Numbered from the stretch's first letter, positions 36,701-49,560 are shown. The stretch: 64,000 bases of DNA from Petrosia ficiformis (GCA_947044365.1 OX345636.1:59523537-59587536), one strand, 5' to 3'. The notes: generated by a model not told the origin, from the sequence alone. Numbers and translations: made by a program.

Positions 36701-36984
36701 AAAAACGATATTTATCACACAATAATTATAGTACAATTTACCTTACACTACACCTCCTAATTATGTGAATAATATTGCCTGAGCCACAGCCCAGGCTGGC
36801 ACTGTGCTAGCTACACCTATCCTTGCAGTGACTAACTCTCTAAAATAAGGACACCTTGCTATTATGTAAAGCAGTCAGAAATATACATGCCACAAATATT
36901 TTTTCTTAATTTATTGAAGGACAAAAAAATTTTAACACAAAGCGAAAAACATCATCTGATCTTTCAATATGGTACCATTGGTGG

Positions 36985-37520
36985 CAGTCTATTGGAGAAA
37001 GAAGAGTAATCAAACATATACAGCAGTTTTCATCGCTGCCTTGCTAACGAAAAGAATTTACCTTTTAGTATATATACTGAAGGACCTCGAATTTACAAGT
37101 TCTAGAGAGAGTTTAAAGCATCACGAAAGATGCTGAAGAAACAAGGCAAAGGAGATCGTCCCCAGGCAGTAATGTCTTTATCTAATGAGGATATTGTAGC
37201 AAACTGGTGCACGGGGCTGTTCGAATCCAGAACCTTTAATGCATACTGTATGGTTTCGGGTATATTACCACATTGGTGTGCGAGGAAGGGATGAACCAAA
37301 AAAATATTGTTTTGGAGACTTCACAATTTAGTCCGCATCTGATGGAAGGAAATACATAGAATACACCAGTGAACAAGACACAAAAACAAGATCTTGAGAG
37401 CATGAATATGATCATCGCTCTTTCAAGCCCAAAATGTGGGCTACTCCTGAATGTCCCAAGAGGTGTCCTGTAATCATTTTTGAGCATTTTATCCAAGACC
37501 GACCAGAAAGTGCATGTACA
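36985..37520 (+). pseudogene. Decayed Crypton / DUF3504-like tyrosine recombinase
   Basis: Translation in two + strand frames gives a recognisable C-terminal part of the KIAA1958-like/DUF3504 family. One frame has MLKKQGKGDRPQAVMSLSNE (from about 37129). After a frameshift near 37240 come TVWF, HIGVRGRDE, a C-F-G-D-F segment, then GRKYIEYTSEQDTKTRS and FKPKMWATPE, ending near P-V-I-I-F-E-H-F. In this family these segments belong to a tyrosine-recombinase fold carried by Crypton DNA transposons and domesticated relatives. In-frame stops (after GDFTI, after KTRS) and the frameshift show it is dead. No terminal repeats were found. The minus-strand ORFs across this region are shadows. Confidence 0.75.
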
Positions 37521-37559
37521 TGTATGTGCAAACCAATGTCTCCATTTTACTTAGCCATC

Positions 37560-38220
37560 AACGGACTACTATTGGTTGCAAATAGTATAAGATAATGATT
37601 TTGCCTCTTTTTTGGGTAAATGTAATTGAAGGGGAAAGTATGTACTATTTTCAGACTTGCATGAGTTTTCTGGGATCCAGTAAACCCACACATGTATAAT
37701 TGTACATGTATTCAAGAGGGTATTTGAAAGTGTAGCTGTAGTATTTCTCTTCCTGAATGAATGTATATCTGATAGTGACATTACCCTCATGATAAGACAT
37801 AAACAGACTGATTGTTATACATTAAACATCTTTCCTGATACAGTCCATAGACTATTCATAAATAAATCAAGTCTACCATTCTATTGTAAGCATTACTAGT
37901 ATACAGTGTTCTGAACATGATTTTACTATTTGTGGTACATGGATTAATTTATTAAAAGATTTAATAGGTGTGGCTAAGTTTCTTGAATCATGGCAAAAGT
38001 TAGTAGGAAAACGATGAGTGATAGTGATGTAGGCTTAATTCCAGAGCTGAAATGATGGACCAGGACCGCTACCAAAAAGCCTAGTGAGAACATACCCTGC
38101 TAGTATATTGTTTAATATATATGTATCTGTACGTTATAAGCGAGAACACACGGTTAAGGAGGACAATTTTCAGTCCCAATTGGCCTCTTGCCAATCTTTG
38201 TAGTTAAAAACCATCATCCT
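37560..38220. repeat. Repeat block E, second copy
   Basis: Collinear with 25165-25760 and 42480-43170. Confidence 0.8.
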
Positions 38221-38700
38221 TTTTGAATAAATTATAAGTACTGTGTACCTTACTGAACTGTCCGTTCAACAATAAACTGTTAACACTACAATTTAATGGG
38301 TTCTGTCTTCATGTAACCATTGTGTGATTATGTCATCATTATAATTATCATAACATTATTCTATACAGTATCATTGTTAGTATTGGGTGTGGTTTTATAT
38401 TTTATAGAATCAAATGTGTTTCTATTTATAATAATGAATGGTTACATGAACAAACTGTCAGTTAATATCTCATTTGTAATTTATAATGTATGGATTGCCA
38501 TCTTTTCAAGCTATCCTCTGAATTAATTCACATATTCTATAATCAATACATTTTCAGTGGTCCTAATGGTGTGGTTGTTCCATTGTATATTGTGTTATAT
38601 TTGGTGTTTATTATGTTAATAATTATGTTAGTTGAATTAGGAACTGATAGGCACATTGATTTAAAAAATGGCACTCTAGCTTTGTAATGATATTCATAAC
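38220..38700. repeat. Repeat block B, third copy
   Basis: Matches 14880-15330 (AACAATAAACTGTTAACACT onward), including the hydrophobic but probably non-coding frame. Confidence 0.75.
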
Positions 38701-38820
38701 TTTTATTAATTTTTAAAAACATATTTCAATTACATGACAGCATAGTTTCCCCAGTATATATAGTATTGCATATCGCTGCCAAAAATATTGTGATACGATA
38801 TATTTGAAATAACTACATGT

Positions 38821-39441
38821 TAGGCCTGTGCGATAATCGCGATAGGTCGATAATCGCGAAAAGAAATTGTTATCGCGATAACGATAATGTTGACATTCTT
38901 ATCGTGATAATTTGCGCATGCGCACACTGCTCACACGTGATCACACGTTATCGCACGTTGTTCAATCAATACACTTACAAGCATCTCGTCGAGTAACGAT
39001 GGCTTCTAATTTTGAATACCTACCTTTAGAGAAGGCCAAAAGTCCTGTTTGGAAATATTTCGGGTTTCTAGCACAAGAGGGGAAATTTTTGGAGCCGGAT
39101 AAAAAGAAGAGACAGACAGTTCACTGTGTTTTGTGCTGTCTTACAAAGAAAATACCACTAACTTGATTGTCCATCTGCAATACAACCATAAAGATGAATA
39201 TGATAGTGTTTCGTTTTAAATAGCTACTAGTTCCATATGTCTGAACTGTCTAAACCAGGTCAGCGCTCAATAACAGAGGCATTTGAGAATCTTACTCCTT
39301 AATAATAATTTAACTTTTATTCATTGAATTGAAATTAAATAAATATGTTATTCAGTTATTCTTGAAATCAAATTATCGTGATAATCGTGATAGTTGGGAT
39401 TATTATCGTGATATAGGTTTTTTCATTATCGCACAGGCCTA
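38821..39441 (+). mobile_element. hAT element, 17-bp TIRs, perfect TSD CTACATGT
   Basis: Starts TAGGCCTGTGCGATAAT and ends with its exact reverse complement. Both flanks are CTACATGT (38813-38820 and 39442-39449). The interior has CGCGATAATCG-type palindromes near the left end and a BED-finger coding remnant. At 621 bp the catalytic domain is missing. Confidence 0.92.
38999..39220 (+). pseudogene. BED zinc finger fragment of a hAT transposase
   Basis: From ATG at 38999 the frame reads through a KSPVWKYFGF segment (aromatic signature of BED fingers) to C-V-L-C. It then loses frame near 39155; the next frame supplies TNLIVHLQYNH, completing the C-x2-C and H-x4-H zinc ligands. A further piece, QRSITEAF, typical of the linker after BED fingers in hAT proteins, appears near 39260-39290. 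It is a non-functional remnant. Confidence 0.8.
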
Positions 39442-39449
39442 CTACATGT

Positions 39450-40655
39450 ACATGTAGGTGAATGCAGGGTATTGAAAGTACACTTGTAAGTGTTAGCACT
39501 GAGCAGTTATATAATTCCATGGTGATGGTGGTAGGTTGCATTATTGAGATTTAAAAGGCTGTTTCACAGTGACATATATACATGTACATGTATATCCAAT
39601 AAGGTTGTGTACTGGCAGTCTCTTATGCTATTGTCTTCACAATTGAATGCTATACAGGTGTTTTCTACTCAGTCGCTAACAAATGCAGCCCAGAAGAATT
39701 TGAGATGCTCAGTGCTATCTCTCTCTGTATGCATATAATATTATAATTATGTAGCTCTGACTTCAAGTAGTCTTGTTGTAGGTCATTCTTCTCATGATGT
39801 CATATCTCTTCATTGAGATTCACACGTATGTATTTTTACAGGTGTATTTTTATTATGATCGATAATATAAAAAGCATACCGTACATGTAAATACACAATG
39901 TAAAGAGAATATAAATTATTATCGTCAATAATATAAAATGCATTTACAGACAAACACACTTGACTTATTAGGTTAAGGTCACTAATGCTCACAATAATAG
40001 TAGTATTTATAATATATTTATATTTCATTAATCATGTGTGAATAGAATACTTTGAAATGGCTATGTTTAGTTTCAGCTATTAAACAATTCTGTTTGTTTA
40101 ATTCACTATGTACATGTGTATATGAATAAAATAATAGAGTCAAATTATATTTTCACATGTGACCTATACTTTCAAATGAAATAAGTAATGAATCTGTATA
40201 GGTGAGTATATCCTATAGTCACTATAAAACAATCATGATATCACAGAATCCTTGACTTGTTACTACAAATGCAATCAAAATGTGGAAGGCTACATCACTT
40301 GAATGATAAAATGATAGATTTTCATAGCTTAATTAATAGTTTTTACAAAGCAGCTGACTATTAAAATAACATGTTTATGTAGTTTGGTGGTTACAGTATT
40401 ACTTGCTTATCCATGTGTACTGTAATAAACTATTACTGTAGAGTGTAGAATCATTCTTGGTATATGTACATCTAATATGTACTATAGTAAGAATATGACC
40501 TATAGTATTAACATGTACCTATTATACATGTATGTAGATACAACAAAGATTTGTACTGATGGGATAGCATTATAATTATAAGTCAAACTTGTAAATTGTA
40601 ATGGAATAATTTCATTACTTATTTCATTACTTATTTCATTACTCCCATTACAATA
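39450..40655. other. Intron 4, unidentified
   Basis: AT-rich, no supported gene. A triplicated TTATTTCATTAC motif lies at 40617-40644. Confidence 0.5.
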
Positions 40656-40659
40656 TATA

Positions 40660-42470
40660 AGTTTGATCACATGACTGTGTGTATTCAAAAATGTCACATC
40701 TAAATCCTGCAATAAAACAAACTGTAACAAAGGCTATATAGCATCCCAGATACACATGTATATACCATCCTTCTACAACCTTCTAATCTAATCAAACTTG
40801 TTTGGTCATGTGACTAACTTGTTGAAATATTTGACAGAAATAATGTAATAATAGAAAAGAAATTAATAATAGATTATATAATTATTACATGCATGCATAT
40901 ATAATTTATATAAATGAATATCAGCGCATTGTCCCCCCTTGCCATCTTCTGGCCAACATTCCTACTACAGTGACGTTTATTATCTAGATCTTGTAATGTC
41001 CAATCTGATTGCTCAGTTTATTAATTGATCATATGACTTGGTATATTCCAAAAGGGCATATCAAAACAAGTGTACGTATATAGAGAAAAAAAACATCCCT
41101 ATGATTGCTTTACAAATTTAAGTAAAGATAAACGTATCTCTATGACTGCTTTGTGGTGTCCAGCATTCGGTAATCATGGCTGACTTTATCAAGCATGAAA
41201 GACAACAGCTTATTATTTTGATTATCTACTCTCCTGACATTTCAAAGGACCTTGTAGAACTTTAGGAATATATTTCAGGCAGAATAGCTAGCTATTAGTT
41301 CCAGTTTCTACATAAGCTACACAGATTTCTTTCTGCTGCTGTGTAGAGCTTGATCAATGATCGCGCGTTCTTTTACGCGCCACGCCCATTAATTGACCAA
41401 CCCTGCGGGAATGATGTAACTTCCTTAACTACGTATACAACGCATACTCGCGTAAGTGGACACAAGAAAATATATATATATATATATAAACATACATCGA
41501 ACCCGTGGGAAAGCAATCATAGGGATGGCCCTGCGGGCCATAATTAATTAACAAGCTATAGCGAGGGCTGTGAAGTGTCCTGGATGCCAACCTTCTACCA
41601 TCATCTGGAGACTGTGATTCACCACGGTAATAACAAAGATTCAAATACATGTCAATCAGGTGACAGTCACCTGATTATGATATCAATGCATCAGGAATGT
41701 TCACTCAAGTTACCAGACTGTGTTTCGCCGTGACGCATGTCAGTCTGTAGACAAGACTAGCCACCATTGGAGACTGTGCTTCACCACAGATGTGACATAC
41801 ATACATGTAGATTAGAATATTTGTAATACACATAGGTGGAGTGAATCAGGTGACTGATTATGACATCACTGATGATGCACGCAGCTGTTAACTTGCGTCT
41901 AATCAGCACTGTACATGCACTTACATGTACTTCTTGTACATACTTGTATTAGATGTTCATACTGTAGTACATGTACATATACACACTATGATATTGTTAT
42001 ATTATTTATATAGATTGCCGATATAAATTTGGGGTGGGACTGGAGCCTCCCTTTTTTCTTCTCCTGTACTTGTGCTATACATACATTATAAGATACATGT
42101 ATATGTACATGTTCATACTGTATGTATATTAATACTTACATGTATACTTGTTATAATGCTTGTTGATTATAATACATGTACATGTACATGTACCATGTAT
42201 AATACAGTAACATGTACATACATGTATATACATGTACATGTAGTACATTTACATACATACAGTGTATACTGTAATACATGTATATAATACATATGCTATT
42301 GTACATTTTGTAACTAGAATACATGTACATGTACATACATGTACAATAATTCATGTTAATACTATAAATCATTTTCTTACTATACTACATTCATGTACAT
42401 GTATTAGATGTACATAGGATAGTACATGTACATGTACATGTACACAATATATTATGTGAGCATAAACAAT
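40660..42470. repeat. Duplicated block D, second copy
   Basis: Partner of 22930-24240, enlarged by the hairpin-ended element at 41067-41543 and by several extra CATGTA units. 41900-42470 is nearly pure TACATG-type sequence. Confidence 0.88.
41067..41543 (+). mobile_element. Hairpin-ended element with exact empty site in the window
   Basis: The 477-bp insertion between ATCAAAA and TTAATTAAC is absent at 23331, where the two flanks are directly joined. It begins CAAGTGTACG and CATCCCTATGATTGCTTT, and ends AAAGCAATCATAGGGATGG with the hairpin GGCCCTGCGGGCC and ATAA. Either there is no target duplication or only AA is duplicated. It is non-coding. Confidence 0.85.
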
Positions 42471-42479
42471 ATACATATG

Positions 42480-43310
42480 TAGCTTAATATTTGTGTTCAG
42501 TAGTAGCTTTTATGAGTCAAAAACATGAGAATGATTTTGCCCCTTTTTTGGGTAAATGTATATAGACAAAGTAATGGGAATATTGAAAGGGTGTCCTCTT
42601 CCTTTTGAGGATTTAAAGGAAGGGGAAAGTACATATATGTACTATTTTGGGTTTTCTGGGATCCAGTATACCCACACATGTACATGTATTCAAGAGGGTA
42701 TTTGAGACGGTAGCTATAGTGTTTCTCTTCCTGAATGAATGTACATTGTGATAGTAACATTACCTCATGATAAGACACAAACAGACTGAATGTTATACAT
42801 TAAACATCTCTCCTGATACTATACATAGACTATTCATAAATAAATCAGTGTACAGTGTTCTCAACAGGATTTTAGTATTTGTAGTACATGTAGAAAAATG
42901 ATTAATTTATTATAAGATTTAATAGGTGTGGCTAAGTTTCTTGAATCATGTCACAAGTTAGTAGGAAGACGATGAGTGATAGTGGTGTAGGCTTAATTCC
43001 AGAGCTGAAATGATGGACTAGCACCACAACCTAAAAGCCTAGTGAGAACGTACCCTGCTAGTATATTGTCTAATATATGTACAGGTATACGTTACAAGTG
43101 AGGACACACGATTAAGGAGAACAATTTTCAGTCCCAATTGGCCTCTTGACAATCTTTGTAGTTAAAAAACATCATCCTTTTTATATAAATTATAAATACT
43201 GTGTACCTTACTGATCTGTCCATTCAACAATAAACTGTTAACACTACAATTTAATGGGTTCTGTCTTCGTGTAACCATTGTGTGATTATGTCATCATTAT
43301 CATTATCATA
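42480..43310. repeat. Repeat blocks E and B, further copies
   Basis: 42480-43170 matches 25165-25760 and 37560-38220. 43170-43310 matches the start of block B. Confidence 0.75.
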
Positions 43311-44171
43311 TACAATACTTGTTGTGTGTAATATTTGTATCTATGGATTTTCTCCTTGTCTTGGAAAGGTAATCGAGTGTTTCAACTGTTAATTGTAGAA
43401 CTCCAGCATTTCTCATAATGGCACTGTGGTCAGTGTTAATATCGTAGATGTATAGTTGAGGTTATACCACATGCTGTATGTAAACTACACTTGACAGGTG
43501 TGGTGTAACTAGTAGTTGTGTGAAGACAAGCTAACTAATGTTGGGTTGTTGTAACTTGTTGCAAAGCAAAAAGTGGTTATTTGGACAAGTGGACAAGTGT
43601 TAATTTGTAGTCCTAAGTGAAATATCAATTTAGATACAATTGTTTCTAAATTAATATAATTACTACATGTCATGTGATATTGTAATTTGAAAACAATGGG
43701 ATCCAAATTTACCTTGAAATGTCACGTGGAAATCACATACATGTAATAGTATTACATAAGGAATCATTTTTGATAATAGTATTACATAAGGAATAACCCA
43801 ATCCACAACCCACTTAGTTTATCTTAAATTACATGTATTATATAATTTATAGTGAGTGTACTGTATAGCTGTTTTTATTCATGGTAAGAGAAAAACTGTT
43901 CCATTACCGACGTACATGTATTTCACACACACGATTGTGGACAATTGAAGAACACGTAAATACATTTCCGCAAACTGTTATTTACACATTCTTCAATCTA
44001 CTGCGAAATTAAGGGAAAATAAACTCCCCTGGAAAAACACCCACTATATGGTACAAGTGTATATAAAATCATTTCCCTATGCACCTAATTGCTAATTACA
44101 TGTACTGTATGTGCCTTAATAGTCATGAGGACAGAGGAAAAGATATAAACATGAAAAGTGTATAAAACATT
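43311..44171. other. Intron 4, unidentified
   Basis: No gene seen. A short direct repeat GATAATAGTATTACATAAGG-like lies at 43746 and 43771. Confidence 0.5.
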
Positions 44172-44545
44172 TTATGGCCTGGCCTGTAAGGCCATCCCTA
44201 TGATTGCTTTCCCACGGGTTCGATGTATGCTTATATATATACATGTATATATGTTTGTGGCCACTAATGCAATTATGGGTTATATACGTAGTTAAAGAAG
44301 TTACATCTTTCCGGGTACTCAAGCGCTCGGTCAATTAATAGGTGTGGCACGTAAAAGAACATGCGCTCGAGTTCTACAGACCAGCAGAAAAAAAGCTGTG
44401 TAGCTTACTTAGGAACTGGAACTAATAGGTAGCTATTCTTTCTAAAATATATTTCTAAAGTTCTACAAGGTCCTTTAAAAGGTAAACAGAGTAGATAATC
44501 AAAATCATAATTATAAATAGGCTGATGTGTTTCAGGCACGATAAA
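44172..44545 (-). mobile_element. Hairpin-ended element, reverse copy, truncated
   Basis: Starts TTATGGCCTGGCCTGTAAGG and CATCCCTATGATTGCTTTCC. The interior shares GCTGTGTAGCTTAC and GTAGATAATCAAAAT. The far end is lost. Confidence 0.72.
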
Positions 44546-46956
44546 AGTGTATGAAACGTTTTACCTAAGTCATTTCAGTGGGTGTGGTCAGTTATTTTAT
44601 GTTCTTAACTAAGTTATGTATTCTAGTAAAGAGAATTTAGTTGAATCAGCTGTACTTTCAAATCATAGGCTATTGTTGTTAATTCAGTTTCATCAGTCAA
44701 AGATTTGTGGACAAGCAGTGCATGATTTCATTCCGGGGCCCTACTTTTCAATCTAATTCATTATCTTATCAATACAATGAAACTTTCATAATGTACACAT
44801 GCTTTAATAATTCCTAAGAAGTTTTGTGATAATAACAATTAAACAATGATTACCATACACTTCCGCCTACTCTTCGCAGCGAGGGTAACAACAGTACATA
44901 ACCAGACCGTTTTTTGTCGTGGTGCTTGGCAGTCTGGAGACGAGACTAGCCACTATTGGAGACTGTGCCTCACCACAGATAACATATAGATTGGAATATT
45001 TGTAATACACGTAGGTTGAGTGAATCAGGTGACAATCACCTGATTATGACATCACTAATGATCATCAGGAATGTTAGACAAATTTGGCAGACTGTTTTTC
45101 TCCATGGGGCATGGTAGTATGGGGATAAGACTTTCTGTAAAAAATAGTCTCATATTAGAAGAACGCTGTGACATTGTTGGGCGAGCCTACATGATGGTGA
45201 CAATACAACATGTGGTATTACTTACACAGCTACATGTAAATAGAACATGTGGTATTACTTACACAGCTACATGTAAATAGAACATGTGGTATTACTGAAT
45301 TACAGCACATACAACATGTACATTTAGAGCGATTTCAGTAGCAACTTTCTAGTGTTGGACTCACTCAGGCTCATCCCAATTATTTGTACTTGTAACCCCA
45401 TCATGACAACAGTTACAAGTATTACCACATGTTTTATGAACATGTATTAATGTGTATTAGTGATCATATGATTATAAATATACATTTATATGTCTAAGTA
45501 AACTATGAATGTAGTACATGTAGTATTGTACATGTACATGTACGTTTGATAACTATATTACATGTACATACATGTTAATACTATAGTGCATACATGTATT
45601 ATATATTCAGTACATGTACATACTATGGTAATGTTATAATATATAAATTGTTTTATACTTATATATTCTGCTTTTTATGTTCCGGTTCAATTTACATGTA
45701 ATATAAGTAATCAGTAACAATTAATAATTGCTTAAGGTAAGAATATTGAAAGAATACTTCAGTTTCATTAAAGATCTGTGTACCTAGACTACAGTTGCAC
45801 GCACTTTGTAAATTTGGGGTGGGACTGTAGCCTCCCTGTTTTCTTCTCTTGTCCATAGGAATACATTTTTTCTCTGTATATGACTATATTGATTTTCTTT
45901 ATTATTACTATGAAAATCAAAACATTGTGAAACAGTTTATAAAAGTATCAAACATAATGTCAATTGAAATGTATTGATGGCCATTTTTTGCAAGCCATCC
46001 TACATACATGTACAGTACATGTAGATGGTAGTACCATTATTACTGTAGTGTGTACATTTACATGTACTACATGTGCATGTATTATAGTATTATAATAACA
46101 AGTACAGGTACTAATATGTACGTATGTATATTATACATGCAGTATGAACATGTACAGTAGTCCTCAATAATAAGCTCACATAGCATTGTTGTAGTACACA
46201 AGTAGTACTCTACACTCCATAAAACACTGAAAGAGCATATTATTATGCATACTACACTTAATGAAATAATAAACAGCAGTGACATTTGAGCTCCACCTTC
46301 TACTACTAACTAACTCTTTACCTCTACATATACATGTATAACTCTCCCATTTTATATAACTAGAGTCTGTAACTTACATGTACTTTGTTGGAAAGAAGAG
46401 TTGTTAAGGAAAGCTATACATGTATAAATGTTAAATGTACATGTATGATGCACTATCAGCAGGAAGATAGCAAGGCAGGTGCTTAAAAGTTTAGTAGTCT
46501 AAAGGGCAAAACCCACACCTTTGCTTATACCTGTGTAACTTCACATTTTACACAACACAGACTTCTAACTTCCTTAATTAGACAGGGGAGCTTCTAACAA
46601 AGTCATAGATACCAAATACATGTATCTGTACAAGTACATTCTTCGTTAGTCAGAGGAAAGCAACAAAGCGAGTGTTTGAAATAGCAGTGGTCAGTGCCAA
46701 CAGCCATGAGGCTAATGTGCTATGTGTTGTACATATATGTACATATTAAAATTAAAATGTTGCTGTAATTAACATGGTGGAACACACTTAGTACATACAT
46801 GTACGTACTACAATAACACTGTGTGAACTTTTTATTGAGGGATACTGTATACAAGAATGTGTACACATATATGTGTCTAGTAATTACATGTAGTCTGATG
46901 GCATTGCCTCTTCACTGGTAGAAGGAAGGGTCTGGGACATACATGTACATGTACAT

Positions 46957-47094
46957 TAGCTGACACCTCCCAATAGCGGACACCTCTCTAAGACGGACAC
47001 TTTCTTGCAATCCCAAACACACTTCCATAGATGCCCATAGATTGGAACCCTCTGAAATACGGACACCTCGCTATTTCGTATACCGGACACATAT
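46957..47094. repeat. GGACACCTC-type repeat fragment
   Basis: Contains GCGGACACCTCTCTAAG, ACGGACACTTTC, ACGGACACCTCGCTA and CCGGACACA at roughly regular spacing. It is probably a fragment of a longer dispersed element. Confidence 0.5.
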
Positions 47095-47185
47095 CACGCC
47101 CCCATTGATATTATAAGATACGAAAACCACTCTATATTGCCATTTAATTTCCTTAATAAGCATGAGCAAAATGCAACAGTTCATC

Positions 47186-47349
47186 CAGGGGTGTGGAAAT
47201 AGTGAGCCAATTGCCGAACATTCTGGCTTGTTTTCACTACTTTTGTCCTGCTCCCCATGTACTTTGTATACAGTTCAGTTTTAATTTACCGGACATTCAC
47301 TAGATTTATCGGACAATGTCCTGCATGACTGGGTGTTTCCACACCCCTG
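47186..47349. mobile_element. 164-bp hAT-type MITE with empty site in the window
   Basis: The ends CAGGGGTGTGGAAA and the inverted TTTCCACACCCCTG are flanked by AGTTCATC and AGTTCATG. At the paralogous position 21896 the uninterrupted CAACAGTTCATGAGTTGG is present. Confidence 0.9.
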
Positions 47350-47771
47350 AGTTCATGAGTTGGTTTTGGTTTTAGAGCAACAGGAACTCACAAAACTAGT
47401 ACAACTAGTACAACTAGTACAACTATACTCCAAAAATACTTTAGATGAAACACTTCCTTCAATTGCTCATTTAATAACATTTGGTATCAGGAAGAGCTAT
47501 TATTAATCTTCTTAGATACTGAATTTCAGTACAAAATAGTGGACTTACGTATGAGCTATTAACATTAATTTTATCAAAATTGTGTTACAGGAAAGTGTCC
47601 CTTTACAAAAATTAGGTCACATATTGATGGTAGTTCTATTTCATGTACATATATATACATTCTTTTTCTACATAAGCTATAACTATTCCTCTACATGTAA
47701 TCGCATATACACATAGTCACACACATGCTTTTATTGCTTTAACAATTCCTAAGACATTTTGGGATAATAAT

Positions 47772-48144
47772 CAAATATGGGTTCACTTACAATTACAATT
47801 GTAATTGAGGTCAATTACAATTACAATTATGTAGTTGTAATTGTACTGTAATTGAAACATTTGTATTGATGCTATTTTTAATCATAAGGATTTTACTTTC
47901 ATTCGGCATTCTATACCAAATTATTAAAATGTAATGGTTATTATACATGTAGACACTTTCATTTTAGAATTTATGCTACCGGCTTAGAGGTATTGCTATA
48001 ATTATATTGTAATTGCATGCGACTGTACATGTAATTGTAGTTGAATGTCACATAATTGTAATTGTAATTAACCAGTGGTAGCTACACTAACAATAATTGA
48101 AGCTGTAATTGTAATTGGCCTTTTGTAATTGAACCCAGACCTGG
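47772..48144. mobile_element. AATTGTAATT-rich MITE, third copy
   Basis: Same element and block position as 22323-22694 and 27249-27622. Confidence 0.75.
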
Positions 48145-48725
48145 TACACATACATGTAGATGTACATAACCACTATTAATTAATAATTTATATTCAAATG
48201 TCACCTGAAATAATTGGAACAGAGTGTTTGTATAAATGTAGCATTGTTAAGTAAATTCTTAGCTTGATACACCTACTATTATTACACTATATATAAGAGA
48301 ACAACTACATTTTGTATTTAGTAATAAAAACTATTGATCTTCCAGACAATAAATTCTATCATCTTTTATAATTAATAATGAAGATTTTAATAATAATCAT
48401 TTGTTTTATGTAGATATTCTCTTTTGTATACATTATACACATGTATCATGTACTTTTATATCTTCATTGTATCTAATTCAGATTATAAAGAGTATCACCA
48501 TACCATTGTGTATACTTACATAATCTTGTTTGAATTCTCATTAGTTTATATCTTATAATTCAGTTACATTCCTCCCTACTTAATCAACATGATGTTAAAT
48601 GTAGTATCCTATCAAGACACTAAATTGTTTAATATAATTATGATTAGTAATTGAGTCATGCATTTCTAATATGAATTGATTATACAAAATCTAAAGAATT
48701 ACTTTTTTATTTCTTTTACATATAG

Positions 48726-48824
48726 GTTGGTAATACACCCCTTCATCAGGCTGCTAAAGGGAATAATAAAGATGTGGCAGATATACTATTGCGTCATGGA
48801 GCAAATGTGGATACACAGGATAAT
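48726..48824 (+). CDS. Ankyrin-repeat exon 5
   Basis: A 33-codon phase-0 exon from a CATATAG acceptor to a GTTAGT donor. It is a near-consensus ankyrin repeat: V-G-N-T-P-L-H-Q-A-A-K-G-N opening, KDVADILLRHGA second helix, NVDTQDN loop. It is the counterpart of exon 4 in the other copy of block C. Fifteen of 33 residues are shared, mostly consensus positions plus the R-H and D-T-Q-D motifs. The surrounding introns are nearly identical. Confidence 0.9.
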
Positions 48825-49120
48825 GTTAGTTCTAATAACACACTATACTATAGTATTCATTATGTTATTGTACTAATTCCGGTGGTAATACATATTTTCA
48901 TTAGTAATTGAATTTTGTGATTATAAAGAAGGGCTAATCTACCATACAGATCTGTGTTATAATATATAAATACCTTGTATGATATAACAGTGTCACAAGT
49001 ATGATATTTACATAGAATATGATTTACATTAGTCTCCAGTAATATAATGTAAATGAATTAATTGTAAGTACTCTCTGTCTTTTACCATTTTGATGACATA
49101 ATGATTATAATTATTATCCT

Positions 49121-49560
49121 TTCCAAATACAAAATGACTTTCTTCCTACAAACAGTTTTCATGCGTCACTGAAAACTTTTTACCACATTGTACATGTGTG
49201 TACATGTAGTATTACAATAATATTGTTTAATGTGGACATTTTTATATACTCAGAAAAACATGTTATAAATGTCTTGTTTTAGTATACATGTGGTTAACAT
49301 GTATACAAGAATGTGTACACATGTGTCTAAGTAATTAGTCTGGTGGCACTGCCCCTTCACTGGTAGGATGAAGGGTCTGGTACATATTTTACCAAATTTC
49401 TCTTATGAGCACCACCTCAAAAGTAAAAAATACAATGGTCAATGTATATTATGAATGTTATTTATTGTATTATACATGTACATTATAACTAGTATAACAA
49501 TTATATTATACATGTAATTTATAATAAGGGACCTTGTTCAGCAATTAAACACTTACCTTT
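49121..49560. repeat. Diverged copy of the block H family
   Basis: Shares GAATGTGTACACATG, CCTTCACTGGTAGGATGAAG and the following region with 29935-30160 and other copies, with more differences. Confidence 0.65.

Larger units (their letters stand above)
44790..49120. repeat. Duplicated block C, copy 2, contiguous, containing exon 5
   Basis: The uninterrupted version of the block, split in copy 1 as 20190-22866 and 26930-29100. It carries the private MITE at 47186 and a GGACAC-rich stretch at 46957-47094 not found in copy 1. Confidence 0.88.

Noticed and set aside
37102..37496. Two minus-strand ORFs
   Set aside because: Antisense shadows of the Crypton-like pseudogene, which carries the recognisable family motifs on the + strand.
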